Shown: positions 17,188-26,122 of the stretch, piece by piece
Layout of the letters: every line of letters starts with the position of its first letter
How positions within the stretch are numbered: the first letter of the stretch is position 1
Assembly (NCBI RefSeq): GCF_023566055.1
Contig: NZ_JALIQP010000004.1
Span: 488,562 to 552,561 of the forward strand
Length of the DNA: 64,000 nt
Source: Halosolutus amylolyticus
GTDB taxonomy: Archaea > Halobacteriota > Halobacteria > Halobacteriales > Natrialbaceae
Direction: 5' to 3'
Position numbers and translations under genes: made by a program
The notes under the pieces: generated by a model
Database searches by the model: none
What the model saw: only the letters and a program-made list of their open reading frames with translations
What the model was told of the DNA's origin: nothing

Positions 17188-18636
17188 CTATTCTGGCGCG
17201 ATGTTCGCACAGACGTTTTTGACCTGGGTGTAGGCGTCGACAGCAGCCAGCCCCTTCTCGCGGCCGAAGCCGCTCTGCTTGTAGCCGCCGAACGGCGTCT
17301 CCTCGCCGCCAGCGAACCACTCGTTGATGTACACCTGGCCGGCATGGACGTCCCGGGCGAACCGATGTGCACGGCCGATATCGCTGGTGTGGATCCCCGC
17401 GACCAGCCCGTAGTCGACGTCGTTGGCGATCTCGATGGCCTCTTCTTCGGTGGCGAACTCGATGACCGAGAGGACCGGCCCGAAGATCTCCTCCTGGGCG
17501 ATCCGCATGTCGTTGTCGACGCCGTCGAAGACTGTCGGCTCTACGAAGTAGCCGTCGCGTTCGAGGGCCTCGCCGCCGACCAGCGGGTCGCCGGCCTCGG
17601 TGCGGCCCACCTCAAGGTAGCGCGTCACCTTCTCGAAATGCTCCTCAGAGACGAGCGGCCCCATGTCGGGGTCAAGTTCGCCCGAGTCGATAGACATCTC
17701 CTCGATACGGTCGACCAGTTCGTTCAGGAACTTGTCTTTGACGTCCTCGTGGACGAGAAGCCGGGATCCAGCCGAGCAGACCTGGCCGGCGTTGGCGAAG
17801 ATTCCGGTCATCGTACTGTCGACGGCCGTGTCGAGATCGGCGTCGGGGTAGACGACGTTCGGACTCTTCCCGCCGAGTTCGAGGTGGACGTTCGTGACGT
17901 TCTCGACGGCGGTCTTGCCCACCTCGATGCCGGTGGGAACCGAGCCGGTGAAGCTCACGCCGTCGACGTCGGGATGCCCAGAGAGGGCCGCGCCGGCCTC
18001 AGTGCCGAAGCCGGGGACGACGTTGAGCACGCCGTCGGGGATTCCGACCTCAGAAGCGAGGCGGGCAATCTCGACGGCGGTCAGCGGCGTCTGCTCGGCG
18101 GGTTTCACGACGGCGACGTTTCCGGTCGCCAGCGCCGGCGCGACGCTCCGGCCGAAGATATTGGTCGGCAGGTTCCAGGGGATAATCTGGGCGGTGACGC
18201 CTAGCGGTTCTCGTACCGTGTAGTCGACGTACTCGTCGGTAAGCGGGATCGAATCGCCGTGGAGCTTGTCGGCCACGCCGGCGTAGTACTCAAAGTATCG
18301 TGCACACGTCTCGACGTCGGCCCGGGCGTGGGACAGCGGCTTGCCGTTATCTCGTGTCTCGAGTAGGGTCAGGCTCTCCTGCTGGGCGCGGATTTTCTCT
18401 GCCAGCGCAGCGAGCAGGCGGCCCCGATCCTGGGGCGGCATCGATCGCCAGTCTGGGAGGGCGTCTCGCGCTGCTGCGACGGCGCTGTCGACGTCTTCCT
18501 CCCGCGCCCGCGAGACCGAGGCGATGACCGATTCGGTCGCTGGGTTGACCGTGTCGAACCGCTCCTCAGCGGCTGCCTGAACGGGGTCGCCGTCGATAAC
18601 CAGGTCGTACGTACTCGTGCCTGACTGGATCGTCAT
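17188..18636 (-). CDS. NAD-dependent aldehyde dehydrogenase 1
   Basis: 482 residues, the usual ALDH length. The nucleotide-binding region has QIIPWNLPTNIFGRSVAPALATGN, the catalytic glutamate lies in LELGGKSPNVV, and the catalytic cysteine in ANAGQVCSAGSRLLV. The end is EEIFGPVLSVI and NEWFAGGEETPFGGYKQSGFGREKG, as in betaine-aldehyde-type ALDHs. It oxidises an aldehyde to the acid with NAD. It is clearly paralogous to the ALDH at 31263-32699. It lies between the ADH/SnoaL unit and the ABC importer on the same strand. Confidence 0.92.
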   Translation of the reverse strand: MTIQSGTSTYDLVIDGDPVQAAAEERFDTVNPATESVIASVSRAREEDVDSAVAAARDALPDWRSMPPQDRGRLLAALAEKIRAQQESLTLLETRDNGKPLSHARADVETCARYFEYYAGVADKLHGDSIPLTDEYVDYTVREPLGVTAQIIPWNLPTNIFGRSVAPALATGNVAVVKPAEQTPLTAVEIARLASEVGIPDGVLNVVPGFGTEAGAALSGHPDVDGVSFTGSVPTGIEVGKTAVENVTNVHLELGGKSPNVVYPDADLDTAVDSTMTGIFANAGQVCSAGSRLLVHEDVKDKFLNELVDRIEEMSIDSGELDPDMGPLVSEEHFEKVTRYLEVGRTEAGDPLVGGEALERDGYFVEPTVFDGVDNDMRIAQEEIFGPVLSVIEFATEEEAIEIANDVDYGLVAGIHTSDIGRAHRFARDVHAGQVYINEWFAGGEETPFGGYKQSGFGREKGLAAVDAYTQVKNVCANIAPE

Positions 18637-18811
18637 CGAGAGTCAGTTGTGTCTCCACTCGGCATTGCAGTTCTGTTGAACATGTCCAAGGTCTTTGTAT
18701 CTGGTCGTTCGAGTGTCCTCGCTAGGGCCGCCATCCGGCATCGAATCCGGGCAGCATCGCTTGCGGTCTCTCACGCCACAGGAGCGGAGCCACTCGGTCG
18801 AAGGAGGACCG

Positions 18812-19480
18812 TCAGGCGGGGACGCTGTCGATCGAGACCTGTCCCCCGAGTCGACGCTCGATCATTGCGAACAGCGTGTCTAGCCCGATGGCGAGCAAGG
18901 CGCCGGGAATCGCCCCGGCGACCATCTGCTCCATGTTGAAGAGGTTGATGCCCCCTATGACCCACACGCCCAGGCCGCCACCGCCGATGAAGAACGCGAG
19001 GTAGGCGGTCCCGACGTTGATGACGGCGCTCGTACGGATGCCGGCGAAGATCACAGGAATGGCCAGGGGGAACCGGATCTTCCGGAGGATTTCCATCTTG
19101 GTCATCCCCATGCCCTTGGCAGCCTCGATGGTGTCCTCGTCGACCTCGTCCAGTCCGGCGATCGTGTTGATCAGGATCGGCAGCAGGGCGTACGCGAACA
19201 GGGCGAGGACCGAGGGTTTGAAGCCGAGTCCCAGGATGGGGAACGCGAGCGCGATGATCGCCAGTGTCGGAATCGTCTGGGCGACGTTCCCGAAGCTGAG
19301 GATGACCCGTTTTGCCCGCTCGTCCCGGATGGCGAAGACGCCGAGCGGCAGTGCTACGGCCAGCGCCAGCACCTCGGCAAGGAGGACCATCGTCAGGTGC
19401 TCGCGCAGGAGAATGAGAAACTGGTCGAAGTTCTCCATGAGGAACTGCCAGCCGCCGACAAGGGTATCGACCGTACTCAC
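18812..19480 (-). CDS. OpuB/OpuC-type ABC importer, permease 1
   Basis: 222 residues from GTG 19480, with about six membrane segments. The binding-protein-dependent permease signature EAAKGMGMTKMEILRKIRFPLAIPVI (EAA loop) is present. The pattern AIRDERAKRVILSFGNVAQTIPTLAIIALAFP is typical of glycine-betaine/choline/proline-type OpuB permeases. It is the last gene of a four-gene operon (binding protein, permease 2, ATPase, permease 1), one base after the ATPase. Confidence 0.92.
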   Translation of the reverse strand: MSTVDTLVGGWQFLMENFDQFLILLREHLTMVLLAEVLALAVALPLGVFAIRDERAKRVILSFGNVAQTIPTLAIIALAFPILGLGFKPSVLALFAYALLPILINTIAGLDEVDEDTIEAAKGMGMTKMEILRKIRFPLAIPVIFAGIRTSAVINVGTAYLAFFIGGGGLGVWVIGGINLFNMEQMVAGAIPGALLAIGLDTLFAMIERRLGGQVSIDSVPA

Positions 19481-19481
19481 G

Positions 19482-20510
19482 TCAGGCCACCTCTGTGTCG
19501 GTCAGCTTCGGGCCGGCAGTCTCCTCTCGGATGCGCTCCTCGGTCACGACCCCGACCACCTCACCGTCGTCGACGACCGGAATCGCCTCCGTCTCTGCCT
19601 GCATGATCCGGGAGAACGCTACCTGGGCACTTTCCTCGGGGCGCACGGGGACGACGTCCGGAGCTACCTCGCCGTCGCTGCCGTTCTCTACGACATCGAC
19701 GATGTCTTCGTGGGCTGACGCCACTTCGGTCTGGTATATTTCCTCGACGTGCGTTACCTGCAAGAGTTTCAGCATCCTGTCGGAGCCGATGAAGTCGGCG
19801 ACGAACTCGCTTCCAGGGTCCTCGAGGATGTTTCGGGGCTCGTCGTACCGAACGAGTTCCCCGACGTCGAAGACGGCGATCCGGTCGCCCATCTTCAGTG
19901 CCTCTTCGACGCTATGGGTGACGAAGAGGATCGTCGTGTTGATCTGTTTTTGAATCTCGAGGAACTCGTCCTGAAGATTCTCGCGGGTGATCGGGTCCAG
20001 TGCACCGAAGGGTTCGTCCATGAGGAGGACGTCCGGATCGGCTGCCAGGGCGCGAGCGACGCCGACGCGCTGGCGCTGGCCGCCCGACAACTCCGGCGGG
20101 TACTGGTCACGGTAGCTCTCCGGCGGGAGGTCCATGAGTTCGAGTAGTTCGTCGACGCGGTCGTCGATCCGCTCGCGATCCCAGTCGAGCAACTTGGGGA
20201 CCGTCGCGACGTTCTCACCGACGGTCATGTGGTCGAACAGCCCGATCTCCTGGATGACGTACCCGATGCTCCGCCGGAGCTCGATCTTATCCTGCTGCTG
20301 AACGTCACTGCCGTCGAAGTAGACGGTTCCCTCCGTCGGGTCTTCGAGTCGGTTCACCAACTTCATCGTCGTCGTCTTGCCACAGCCTGACGGACCGACG
20401 AGCACCGTCGTCGTGCCCTCTTCGACCTCGAAGCTCACGTTCTCGATGGCGACTGTGCCGTCTGGATACACCTTGGTAACGTCGTCGAATTCTATCATTG
20501 GTCTCGTCAT
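19482..20510 (-). CDS. OpuC-type ABC importer, ATP-binding protein with CBS domains
   Basis: 342 residues. Walker A is GPSGCGKTT, the Q-loop follows VIQEIGLF, the signature is LSGGQRQRVGVARAL, Walker B is DVLLMDEPFGALD, and the H-loop is FVTHSVEEAL. The C-terminal part (about 240-342) has CBS-type sequence (IMQAETEAIPVVDDGEVVGVVTEERI). In this family tandem CBS domains sense ionic strength or nucleotides and gate compatible-solute uptake. It overlaps permease 2 by four bases. Confidence 0.93.
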   Translation of the reverse strand: MTRPMIEFDDVTKVYPDGTVAIENVSFEVEEGTTTVLVGPSGCGKTTTMKLVNRLEDPTEGTVYFDGSDVQQQDKIELRRSIGYVIQEIGLFDHMTVGENVATVPKLLDWDRERIDDRVDELLELMDLPPESYRDQYPPELSGGQRQRVGVARALAADPDVLLMDEPFGALDPITRENLQDEFLEIQKQINTTILFVTHSVEEALKMGDRIAVFDVGELVRYDEPRNILEDPGSEFVADFIGSDRMLKLLQVTHVEEIYQTEVASAHEDIVDVVENGSDGEVAPDVVPVRPEESAQVAFSRIMQAETEAIPVVDDGEVVGVVTEERIREETAGPKLTDTEVA

Positions 20511-21247
20511 TCTAGGACCCCCTGTACGAGGCGGGTCGGAAGCGTTCGGTCGATGTCCTCGCCGTTCCGCAGCCGCAGGAACTGCTCGACGACGCCCAGC
20601 ACGTAATCGACCAGGAGCGCCAAGGCCGACAGGACGATCGTGGCGACCACGATCTGGGACGTGTAGGCGTCTCTGATACCGTCGAAGATCGGCCGACCCA
20701 GGCCGCCGGCGCCGATGTACGCTCCAATGGCCGCAATGCCGATGAGGATGACCACCGCGTTGCGAACACCCGCCATGATGACCGGGAGCGCGATGGGGAA
20801 CTGGACGTGCCGGAGGCGCTGCAGACGCGACATCCCGAGTCCCCGTCCGGCCTCGATGGCTGCAGGGTCGACCTGCTGTAACCCCACGTACGTATTGCGG
20901 ATGATGGGGAGCTGGGAGTACATCACCAGCGCGACCACGACCGGCGGGTCGCCGATGCCGAAAATCGGAATCAGCAGACCGAACAGCGCGATGCTCGGGA
21001 TCGTCATCATGATGCCGGCCAGCCAGATGACGATCGTCGCCAGGCGATCGTTCGCGGTGATCGCTGCCCCGGTGATGACGCCGATCGGGACGGCGATCCC
21101 GATGGAGAGTGCGATGATATCGATGTGCTCGATAGTCAGCTTCACCAGCGCGTCGGAGTTGTTGACGAGGTACGTCACGAGGTCGGCGACTGTATCCACT
21201 ACCAGTACCACCGCATTCATCGCGAGGACTGCGTCGGTGGGGCTCAT
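20507..21247 (-). CDS. OpuB/OpuC-type ABC importer, permease 2
   Basis: 246 residues from MSPTDAVLAMNAV (21247), two bases from the end of the binding-protein gene. The open frame continues upstream inside that gene, but this is a shadow. Six hydrophobic segments are seen, with the EAA-loop pattern EAGRGLGMSRLQRLRHVQFPIALPVIMAG. The QLPIIRNTYVGLQQVDPA block is conserved with permease 1 and OpuB relatives. The two permeases probably form a heterodimeric channel. Confidence 0.9.
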   Translation of the reverse strand: MSPTDAVLAMNAVVLVVDTVADLVTYLVNNSDALVKLTIEHIDIIALSIGIAVPIGVITGAAITANDRLATIVIWLAGIMMTIPSIALFGLLIPIFGIGDPPVVVALVMYSQLPIIRNTYVGLQQVDPAAIEAGRGLGMSRLQRLRHVQFPIALPVIMAGVRNAVVILIGIAAIGAYIGAGGLGRPIFDGIRDAYTSQIVVATIVLSALALLVDYVLGVVEQFLRLRNGEDIDRTLPTRLVQGVLE

Positions 21248-21248
21248 A

Positions 21249-22202
21249 TCAGGCGAGGTCGTTATTCTGGAGGTACTCCAGTGCGACGTCCTCGGCGTTC
21301 TCGTTGTCGATCGAGACCCGCTGGTTGAGTTGCCGGATCGTCTCCGTGTCCAGCGAGTTTGCGATCGACTCGAGCGGGTCGACCATCTCGTCGAACTCCT
21401 CCAGCGTATCCTGCCGGACGAGCGGTGCCGGGTTGTAGACCGGGAAGAAGCCCTCGTCGTCTTCGAGCACCTGCAGGTCGAACCGAACGATGTTGGGGTT
21501 CGTGTTGAAGCCCATGCCAACCTCCGACTCGCCCTCGTTGACGGCCTGGTAGACGAGGCCGGCCTCCATCGCCCTCGTGTCGAGGTCGCTCGCGGCGTCC
21601 GCGAAGCCGTAGTGCTCGATCAGCCCCGGCCAGCCGTCATCGCGATCCTCGAACTCGGCGTCCATGACGATCGTCATGTCAGTGTTGCCGTCGTTGACGT
21701 ACTCGGCGAGGTCCGACATCGACTCGACGCCGGTCTCGTCCTGCCATTCGGCCGTCGTCATGAGGACGTACGCGTTGTTGAACGTCGCGTAATCGAGGAA
21801 CTCGAGATCGTGTTCCTCGGAGAACTCTTCGTTCAGGCGCTGATGGAGTTCGTCCGAGTCGGAGATCACCTCATCCTGTTGTGGCGGCAACGTCGCCCAC
21901 GCCGTCCCGGTGTACTCCCAGTAGAAGTCGATGTTGTCGTTCTTGAGTGCCTCGAAGTTCGTGTTGGACCCGCCGAGTGACACCTCGTCGACCACGTCGA
22001 GGTCGGTGTTCTCTGCGAGCCCGTGATAGCCGAGGTAGCCGAGAATCTCCTGTTCGGCGAACTGCTTCGAGCCGACGGTGACACCGCCCTCGCCGCCCGA
22101 ACTCAAAAGCGAGCTACACCCGGCCAGACTACTGAGACCGATCGCTGTCGCCACTGCGCTACCATGCCTGAGGAACTTTCGACGTGTGCCTTGGTTTGCC
22201 AT
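21249..22202 (-). CDS. OpuC-type substrate-binding Tat lipoprotein
   Basis: 317 residues from MANQGTRRKFLRHGS (22202). A twin-arginine signal (TRRKFL) leads to the lipobox LAGC, so the protein is exported folded and lipid-anchored. The mature part starts VTVGSKQFAEQEILGYL, the OpuC/ProX-like opening, with NIDFYWEYTGTAW in the first lobe. The family binds glycine betaine, choline, carnitine or proline betaine through an aromatic cage; the several Tyr and Trp residues fit, but the ligand cannot be told from sequence. A TATA box 32 bases upstream drives the operon. Confidence 0.9.
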   Translation of the reverse strand: MANQGTRRKFLRHGSAVATAIGLSSLAGCSSLLSSGGEGGVTVGSKQFAEQEILGYLGYHGLAENTDLDVVDEVSLGGSNTNFEALKNDNIDFYWEYTGTAWATLPPQQDEVISDSDELHQRLNEEFSEEHDLEFLDYATFNNAYVLMTTAEWQDETGVESMSDLAEYVNDGNTDMTIVMDAEFEDRDDGWPGLIEHYGFADAASDLDTRAMEAGLVYQAVNEGESEVGMGFNTNPNIVRFDLQVLEDDEGFFPVYNPAPLVRQDTLEEFDEMVDPLESIANSLDTETIRQLNQRVSIDNENAEDVALEYLQNNDLA

Positions 22203-22228
22203 GCTGGTCAAATACTCTCTCATAATGG

Positions 22229-22239
22229 GATATAATTTG
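22229..22239 (-). promoter_or_regulatory. TATA box for the ABC importer operon
   Basis: The minus strand reads CAAATTATATC, about 32 bases before ATG 22202. It supports that start over one at 22301 and predicts a leader of a few bases. Confidence 0.5.
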
Positions 22240-22547
22240 CCTCGAACACTTGTAGCGTTTTTTAAGACCTCACTCGATTTCCGGCGTTTTAATGTCTGCA
22301 ACTAACAGTTTCGGGTGGCAGACATTCCACTTCGTCCCGGGACGTTCGACGGTCAAGATCGAACTTCCTCAGGGAGTTGCGTAGCTCCATCGAGGCCGTC
22401 GTTTCTGGGTCTTGAGTCTTTCGGACGGCACTCTCCCAGCGCCGTTCTGCTTCGGACGACCGGCGACAAGTTGCACGATGTTGGTTTTGCGTCTCCCCGA
22501 GCCAGTGGGCAAGTCTCGGGAGTTAGATCCCTATCCTGTTGTCCATT
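22240..22547. other. intergenic interval
   Basis: About 300 bases between the importer promoter and the universal stress protein end. No gene or clear motif is seen. Confidence 0.4.
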
Positions 22548-22991
22548 TCACACGGCTGCCAGCGGTACCACGACGATCGGGACGGGACTCTCGAACAGTA
22601 CGTCCTGTATCGCGCTCCCGAAGACTGCCTTGCCGACCGGACTGCGCTTTCGGCTGAATATGTACGCCCTGTCGGCGTCGACGTCATCGATGGTCGACAG
22701 AATTGCGTCGCCTCGGTCCTCGTCCCCGCTGGCACCGACGACGTTGGTCTCGATTCCGGCAGTCTCGAGCGCGCGTGAAGCCATCCGGACAGCCGACTTC
22801 CGCGACGCCAGTTCGTCGAGGTCGACAGACTCCGGTGACTGGCCCAAGTTATCGGAAGTGGTCGACACGTCTTCGTCGGTGAACGTATAGAGGAGGAAAA
22901 CCTCCGGATCAGTTTCGATGTCGGCCAGTACCTCTGCGGTCTCTTTGGACCACTTGTCGTGGCCGGGAACCGGAACGAGAATGGTATCCAT
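22548..22991 (-). CDS. universal stress protein family (UspA-like)
   Basis: 147 residues from MDTILVPVPGHDKWSKE (22991); an in-frame ATG at 23000 is also possible. The Usp fold is marked by the opening beta strand with Asp, DVDADRAYIFSRKRSPVGKAVFGSAIQDVLFESPVPIVVV at the end (ATP-binding type pattern: G-x2-G-x9-S/T-like), and an acidic middle. It probably binds nucleotide and modulates the neighbouring transporter or stress response. It lies between the importer and an HTH-10 regulator on the same strand. Usp genes often accompany haloarchaeal transporters. Confidence 0.85.
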   Translation of the reverse strand: MDTILVPVPGHDKWSKETAEVLADIETDPEVFLLYTFTDEDVSTTSDNLGQSPESVDLDELASRKSAVRMASRALETAGIETNVVGASGDEDRGDAILSTIDDVDADRAYIFSRKRSPVGKAVFGSAIQDVLFESPVPIVVVPLAAV

Positions 22992-23138
22992 TACTCGCAT
23001 AGTTACCGCTCGTGACCGTATGTTGCCTGTCGAACATGTGTGGCCTTTATGTAGCGGCCGCGTTCTGCCGTTCGCGGCACACGCATATACACCAGAGAGG
23101 GAACGAAGAGGTTTGTGTCGACGGTGCGGCGATCACGT

Positions 23139-23855
23139 CTACAACGATGACAGATCACTGTCGCCCTCGGCTGCCAGGGCGATATACGGTGCGAGGAACT
23201 CGATGATGCTTTGCTGGACCTTTCGCATGTGGTTCGACGCGGTCGTTTTGGTGATACCCATCTCCTCGGCCAGTTCGGCCAGCGTGATCTCACGGGGGAT
23301 CTTGAAGTATCCCCGCTTGACGGCCAAGCGGAGAATCTCGCGCTGGCGTTCCGGGATGGTCCCCAGCACCTCCTGCCACTCGGCCGCACTAGGAGTGACC
23401 TCTCGGCGGAACTCCCTGGTTACGCGTTCAACAGAGACGGCGCCAAATTCCCTGAGCAGGTCGGTCGCGTCCGCCAGTTCCTCGCGGCCCTCCAGCAAAA
23501 GGTCGAAACACTCCCTGCCGTTTTCGAGTTTGGTCGATCCGAGCGGGAGAAAGCCCTCGTACATCAGCGTCTGGAGTGGCGTGAACTGCGATAGCTGCCC
23601 GCGGACGAAGATCGTGCTGGCGGTTCGACCAGCACTGTCCGCGTCGAACCGCTCGATGACCTGCACCTCGCTGACGTCGTCGTGTCCCTCGATGACTTCG
23701 AGTGCCGCGTCGAGGTCGTCCGCCTCAAGCGCGACGAGGCCGATGTAGCGCCGGTTGCGAAACGTGGATGCGAGGAACTCCGCGAACACGTCGTACCGCT
23801 GGAGTTGGGCCGTCCAGTCGTTCTCGTACCGGACGCACACCTTGGCCGTTAGCAT
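23139..23855 (-). CDS. HTH-10 transcriptional regulator, island copy 2
   Basis: 238 residues from ATG 23855; a GTG one codon earlier is possible. It opens MLTAKVCVRYENDWTAQLQRYDV, paralogous to the 14808-15506 regulator. The sensor-like part is followed by the HTH-10 domain (ILRLAVKRGYFKIPREITLAELAEEMGITKTTASNHMRKVQ). A TATA-like GTTTTATG lies about 30 bases upstream, giving a leaderless transcript. It is flanked by the Usp gene and the broken PrpD gene, and probably regulates the importer or hydrolase block. Confidence 0.9.
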   Translation of the reverse strand: MLTAKVCVRYENDWTAQLQRYDVFAEFLASTFRNRRYIGLVALEADDLDAALEVIEGHDDVSEVQVIERFDADSAGRTASTIFVRGQLSQFTPLQTLMYEGFLPLGSTKLENGRECFDLLLEGREELADATDLLREFGAVSVERVTREFRREVTPSAAEWQEVLGTIPERQREILRLAVKRGYFKIPREITLAELAEEMGITKTTASNHMRKVQQSIIEFLAPYIALAAEGDSDLSSL

Positions 23856-23894
23856 CACCCCTTACTCGGGCAGTGGGGTACATAAAACACCACC

Positions 23895-24349
23895 TCATTC
23901 CGGTGGATCCCAGTGAACGGGACCCGCCAACCCCGCGCGAACGCCGAGTTCACATCTAGCGAGGACGGTGTCGAGGAACTCGCCGATGGTAGGGTAGGGC
24001 CAGTTTCCTCTGCCGGCGCCAGTGCGGCGGGAAGACGACCGCCGCCGGGTGGCTCTTGACCTACCGGTGGCTGTCGTCGATATCCAGTGTATTGGCCACG
24101 GTGGCGTTGGCCAGCACCGTATCTTCAAGTGAGAGGCGCGTTCCCGTCCCGTCGAAGAGTGTCGCCTCCCTCGCGGTCGGGTCTATCGCGGGCGTACGCC
24201 ATAGTGACGTCGATACTAGGCGTGCGGAATCCCGCGACTATCGCCGCGAGCGTGTCGAGGACGCGCCGCCGGACGTGCCGCCCGACTGCTGGTGGCGCGT
24301 CGGCCAGCGTGGCGTCCGTCGCGAACGCAACAGCGCGGGCGGTGCTCAC
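23895..24349 (-). pseudogene. MmgE/PrpD family protein, N-terminal remnant
   Basis: The frame from 24349 gives the MmgE/PrpD opening (LADAPPAVGRHVRRRVLDTLAAIVAGF ... VTMAYARD). A one-base frameshift after GGDTL moves to LSLEDTVLANATVANTLDIDDSHR, followed at once by a TAG. SHPAAVVFP and TIGEFLDTVLARCELGVRAGLA then appear in further frames. About 150 of the usual 450 residues remain. The family contains 2-methylcitrate dehydratase and related (iso)acid dehydratases or racemases. It starts nine bases after the amidohydrolase stop, so it once was in that operon. Confidence 0.82.
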
Positions 24350-24358
24350 GGCTTGCTC

Positions 24359-25177
24359 TCAGTCGGCCGCTGAAATCTCTTTCTCTTCCCAGTCCTGGAC
24401 GGCCACGTCGAGGTCGTACAGGTCGATAGCGTTCCCGCCGAGGATCTGGCGCTTCTGATCCTCGCTGGCCCCGATGCAGTCGATCTTCGTCAGGGCGACC
24501 GGGATGTTAGAGGAGTGCTCGGCGGCCATCAGCAGGCGGTCGGCGCCAACCTCTTCCATCGCCCGCCGGACGTACATGTTCAGCGCCAAGGTCGTGTCCA
24601 AATACAAGTTCTCATAGCGTTTCGCCAGGATGATTGCCTCCTGAGTGAGCGTATAGGCGCCGCCCATATGGGCCATCACGATGTCGAGTTCTGGGTAGTC
24701 CTCGGCGACCGGGATGAGCATCCCGGGCACGGAGAAGGGCATCCCGTGGGGACCGGTGTGGATCATGACGGGGATATCGTTCTCGACGCAGGCGTCGTAA
24801 AAGTCGTAGGCTACGTCGGAGGTGGGGTCGACGCCCCAGGCCAGCGTGTGGAGCTTGGCGTACTTGAAGTCCAGTTCCTCCACACACCGGGTAATCTCCT
24901 CGTGGACGAACTCGCGCCCGAGGTGGGCATTGGGTGCGGTGATACCGAAGATCCGGCCAGGATAGGCCTCGCTCGCCTCGTAAATGCTGTCGTGTACTTC
25001 GGTGACGCTCCGGTCATTCTCGCCGCCGAGGGGCATCAACATGCTCGCGTCGACCCGATTTTCGTCCATCGTGTCGATGATTTGGGCGACGCTCTCGCTC
25101 CACTGGAAAACGCTGTCCTGGTCGTCGTCGGGGTGGCCGATATGGTGGTGTGCGTTGACGATGGGATAGTCTGGCAT
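24359..25177 (-). CDS. amidohydrolase 2 family metal-dependent hydrolase/decarboxylase
   Basis: 272 residues from MPDYPIVNAHHHIGHP (25177); ten upstream codons are excluded. The opening N-A-H-H-H metal pair, a conserved VMIHTGPHG strand, IVMAHMGG and the late LMAAEHSSN/ILGGNAIDLYDL block mark the TIM-barrel amidohydrolase-2 superfamily (ACMSD, resorcylate decarboxylase, lactone hydrolases). Hydrolysis of a lactone or amide, or decarboxylation, would fit. The C terminus, with N-A-x-D-L-Y, is intact. It follows the DUF6282 gene on the same strand after 88 bases, with a TATA-like TTTTAAAC about 60 bases upstream. Confidence 0.87.
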   Translation of the reverse strand: MPDYPIVNAHHHIGHPDDDQDSVFQWSESVAQIIDTMDENRVDASMLMPLGGENDRSVTEVHDSIYEASEAYPGRIFGITAPNAHLGREFVHEEITRCVEELDFKYAKLHTLAWGVDPTSDVAYDFYDACVENDIPVMIHTGPHGMPFSVPGMLIPVAEDYPELDIVMAHMGGAYTLTQEAIILAKRYENLYLDTTLALNMYVRRAMEEVGADRLLMAAEHSSNIPVALTKIDCIGASEDQKRQILGGNAIDLYDLDVAVQDWEEKEISAAD

Positions 25178-25264
25178 ACAACTACGATGTTGACTGAGAC
25201 CCCGCATCAGTCTTCACTCCAACAGTATGGAGGGTTTAAAACAGGGTGGGGGACAGACTACGCC

Positions 25265-26122
25265 TCATAGTCCGAGGACCCGGGCCGGCGTCTCTGTCAG
25301 CATCGTCCGCACCGCCTCGCGGGGGACGCCTGCCTCCTGAACGTCGCGTGCGAACGTGGCCAGGCCAGACACCGCCGCATTCTCAGCCTGTCCGTAGTCG
25401 GTGGCGAGCAGACACCGCTCCGGGCCGATCCGGTTGACGGCGCGCGCGAGGCGGTCGACGGAGTGGTCTGGCGTGCTCTCGACAGCGTACGCACAGTACT
25501 CCATGACGGCACCGCGCTCGGCGAGGGCGACCTGCCGTTCCAGGGGCAGGTCGACGACGCGGAAGCAGGGGTGGTTTACCAGGCACCTGACGCTGGCGGC
25601 GTCGCAGGCCTCGACGACGGCGTCGATCTCGTCGGGACTGGCGTGACCCGTCCCGAGCGTCGCGTCGTATTCGGCGACCAGGTTCACGACGCGCTGGGTC
25701 GCCTCGGTTACCTCGCCGTCGCGAGCGACGCGGATCTCCTCGTCGGGGCCGGGGACCCGCTGGCCGACGAACCGCGACCGGCCAGCCGCTCGCGCCTGGC
25801 TGGCGTGGTTGGCGGCCCAGGCCGTCGGCAGCCAGACGATCCGCGCACCGAGTTCGAGCGCGGTCTCGACGGCGTCCGGGTTCAGCCCGCCAACGGTTCC
25901 GTTGAGCGCGACACCGCCGTGAAGGACCGTCGCACCGAGCGCCTCGTTGACCTGGTCGACCCGTCCGACGGTCGGGAGGACGTGGCTCTTGACGACGACG
26001 CCGCGCATGCCAGCCTGGATCGCCTCACGAGCGAGCGCCAGATCCGTCTGATAGCGCTCGACGAGGTCAGGCGCCGTATGAACGTGGCAGTCGATCGCGC
26101 CGTCGAGGACATCGTCGGTCAT
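25265..26122 (-). CDS. DUF6282 amidohydrolase-like protein
   Basis: 285 residues. An early metal-binding motif (IDCHVHTAPDLVERYQTD), the VVVKSHVLPTVGRV strand, TGHASPDEIDAVVE, LVNHPCFRV and the late LLATDYGQAENA strand are arranged like a metal-dependent TIM barrel. This matches the DUF6282 family of putative phosphohydrolase/amidohydrolase proteins, whose substrate is unknown. It overlaps the FAD/Fe-S fusion gene by four bases (ATGA), so the two are coupled. The two hydrolases in a row suggest consecutive ring-opening or amide steps. Confidence 0.82.
   Translation of the reverse strand: MTDDVLDGAIDCHVHTAPDLVERYQTDLALAREAIQAGMRGVVVKSHVLPTVGRVDQVNEALGATVLHGGVALNGTVGGLNPDAVETALELGARIVWLPTAWAANHASQARAAGRSRFVGQRVPGPDEEIRVARDGEVTEATQRVVNLVAEYDATLGTGHASPDEIDAVVEACDAASVRCLVNHPCFRVVDLPLERQVALAERGAVMEYCAYAVESTPDHSVDRLARAVNRIGPERCLLATDYGQAENAAVSGLATFARDVQEAGVPREAVRTMLTETPARVLGL

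Noticed and set aside
17092..18204. Long plus-strand open frame (370 codons) opposite ALDH 1
   Set aside because: Antisense of a gene with all ALDH motifs; no motif of its own.
20715..21980. Long plus-strand open frame (421 codons) opposite the importer genes
   Set aside because: It is antisense to permease 2 and the binding protein, both of which have complete family motifs. It is a typical high-GC shadow.
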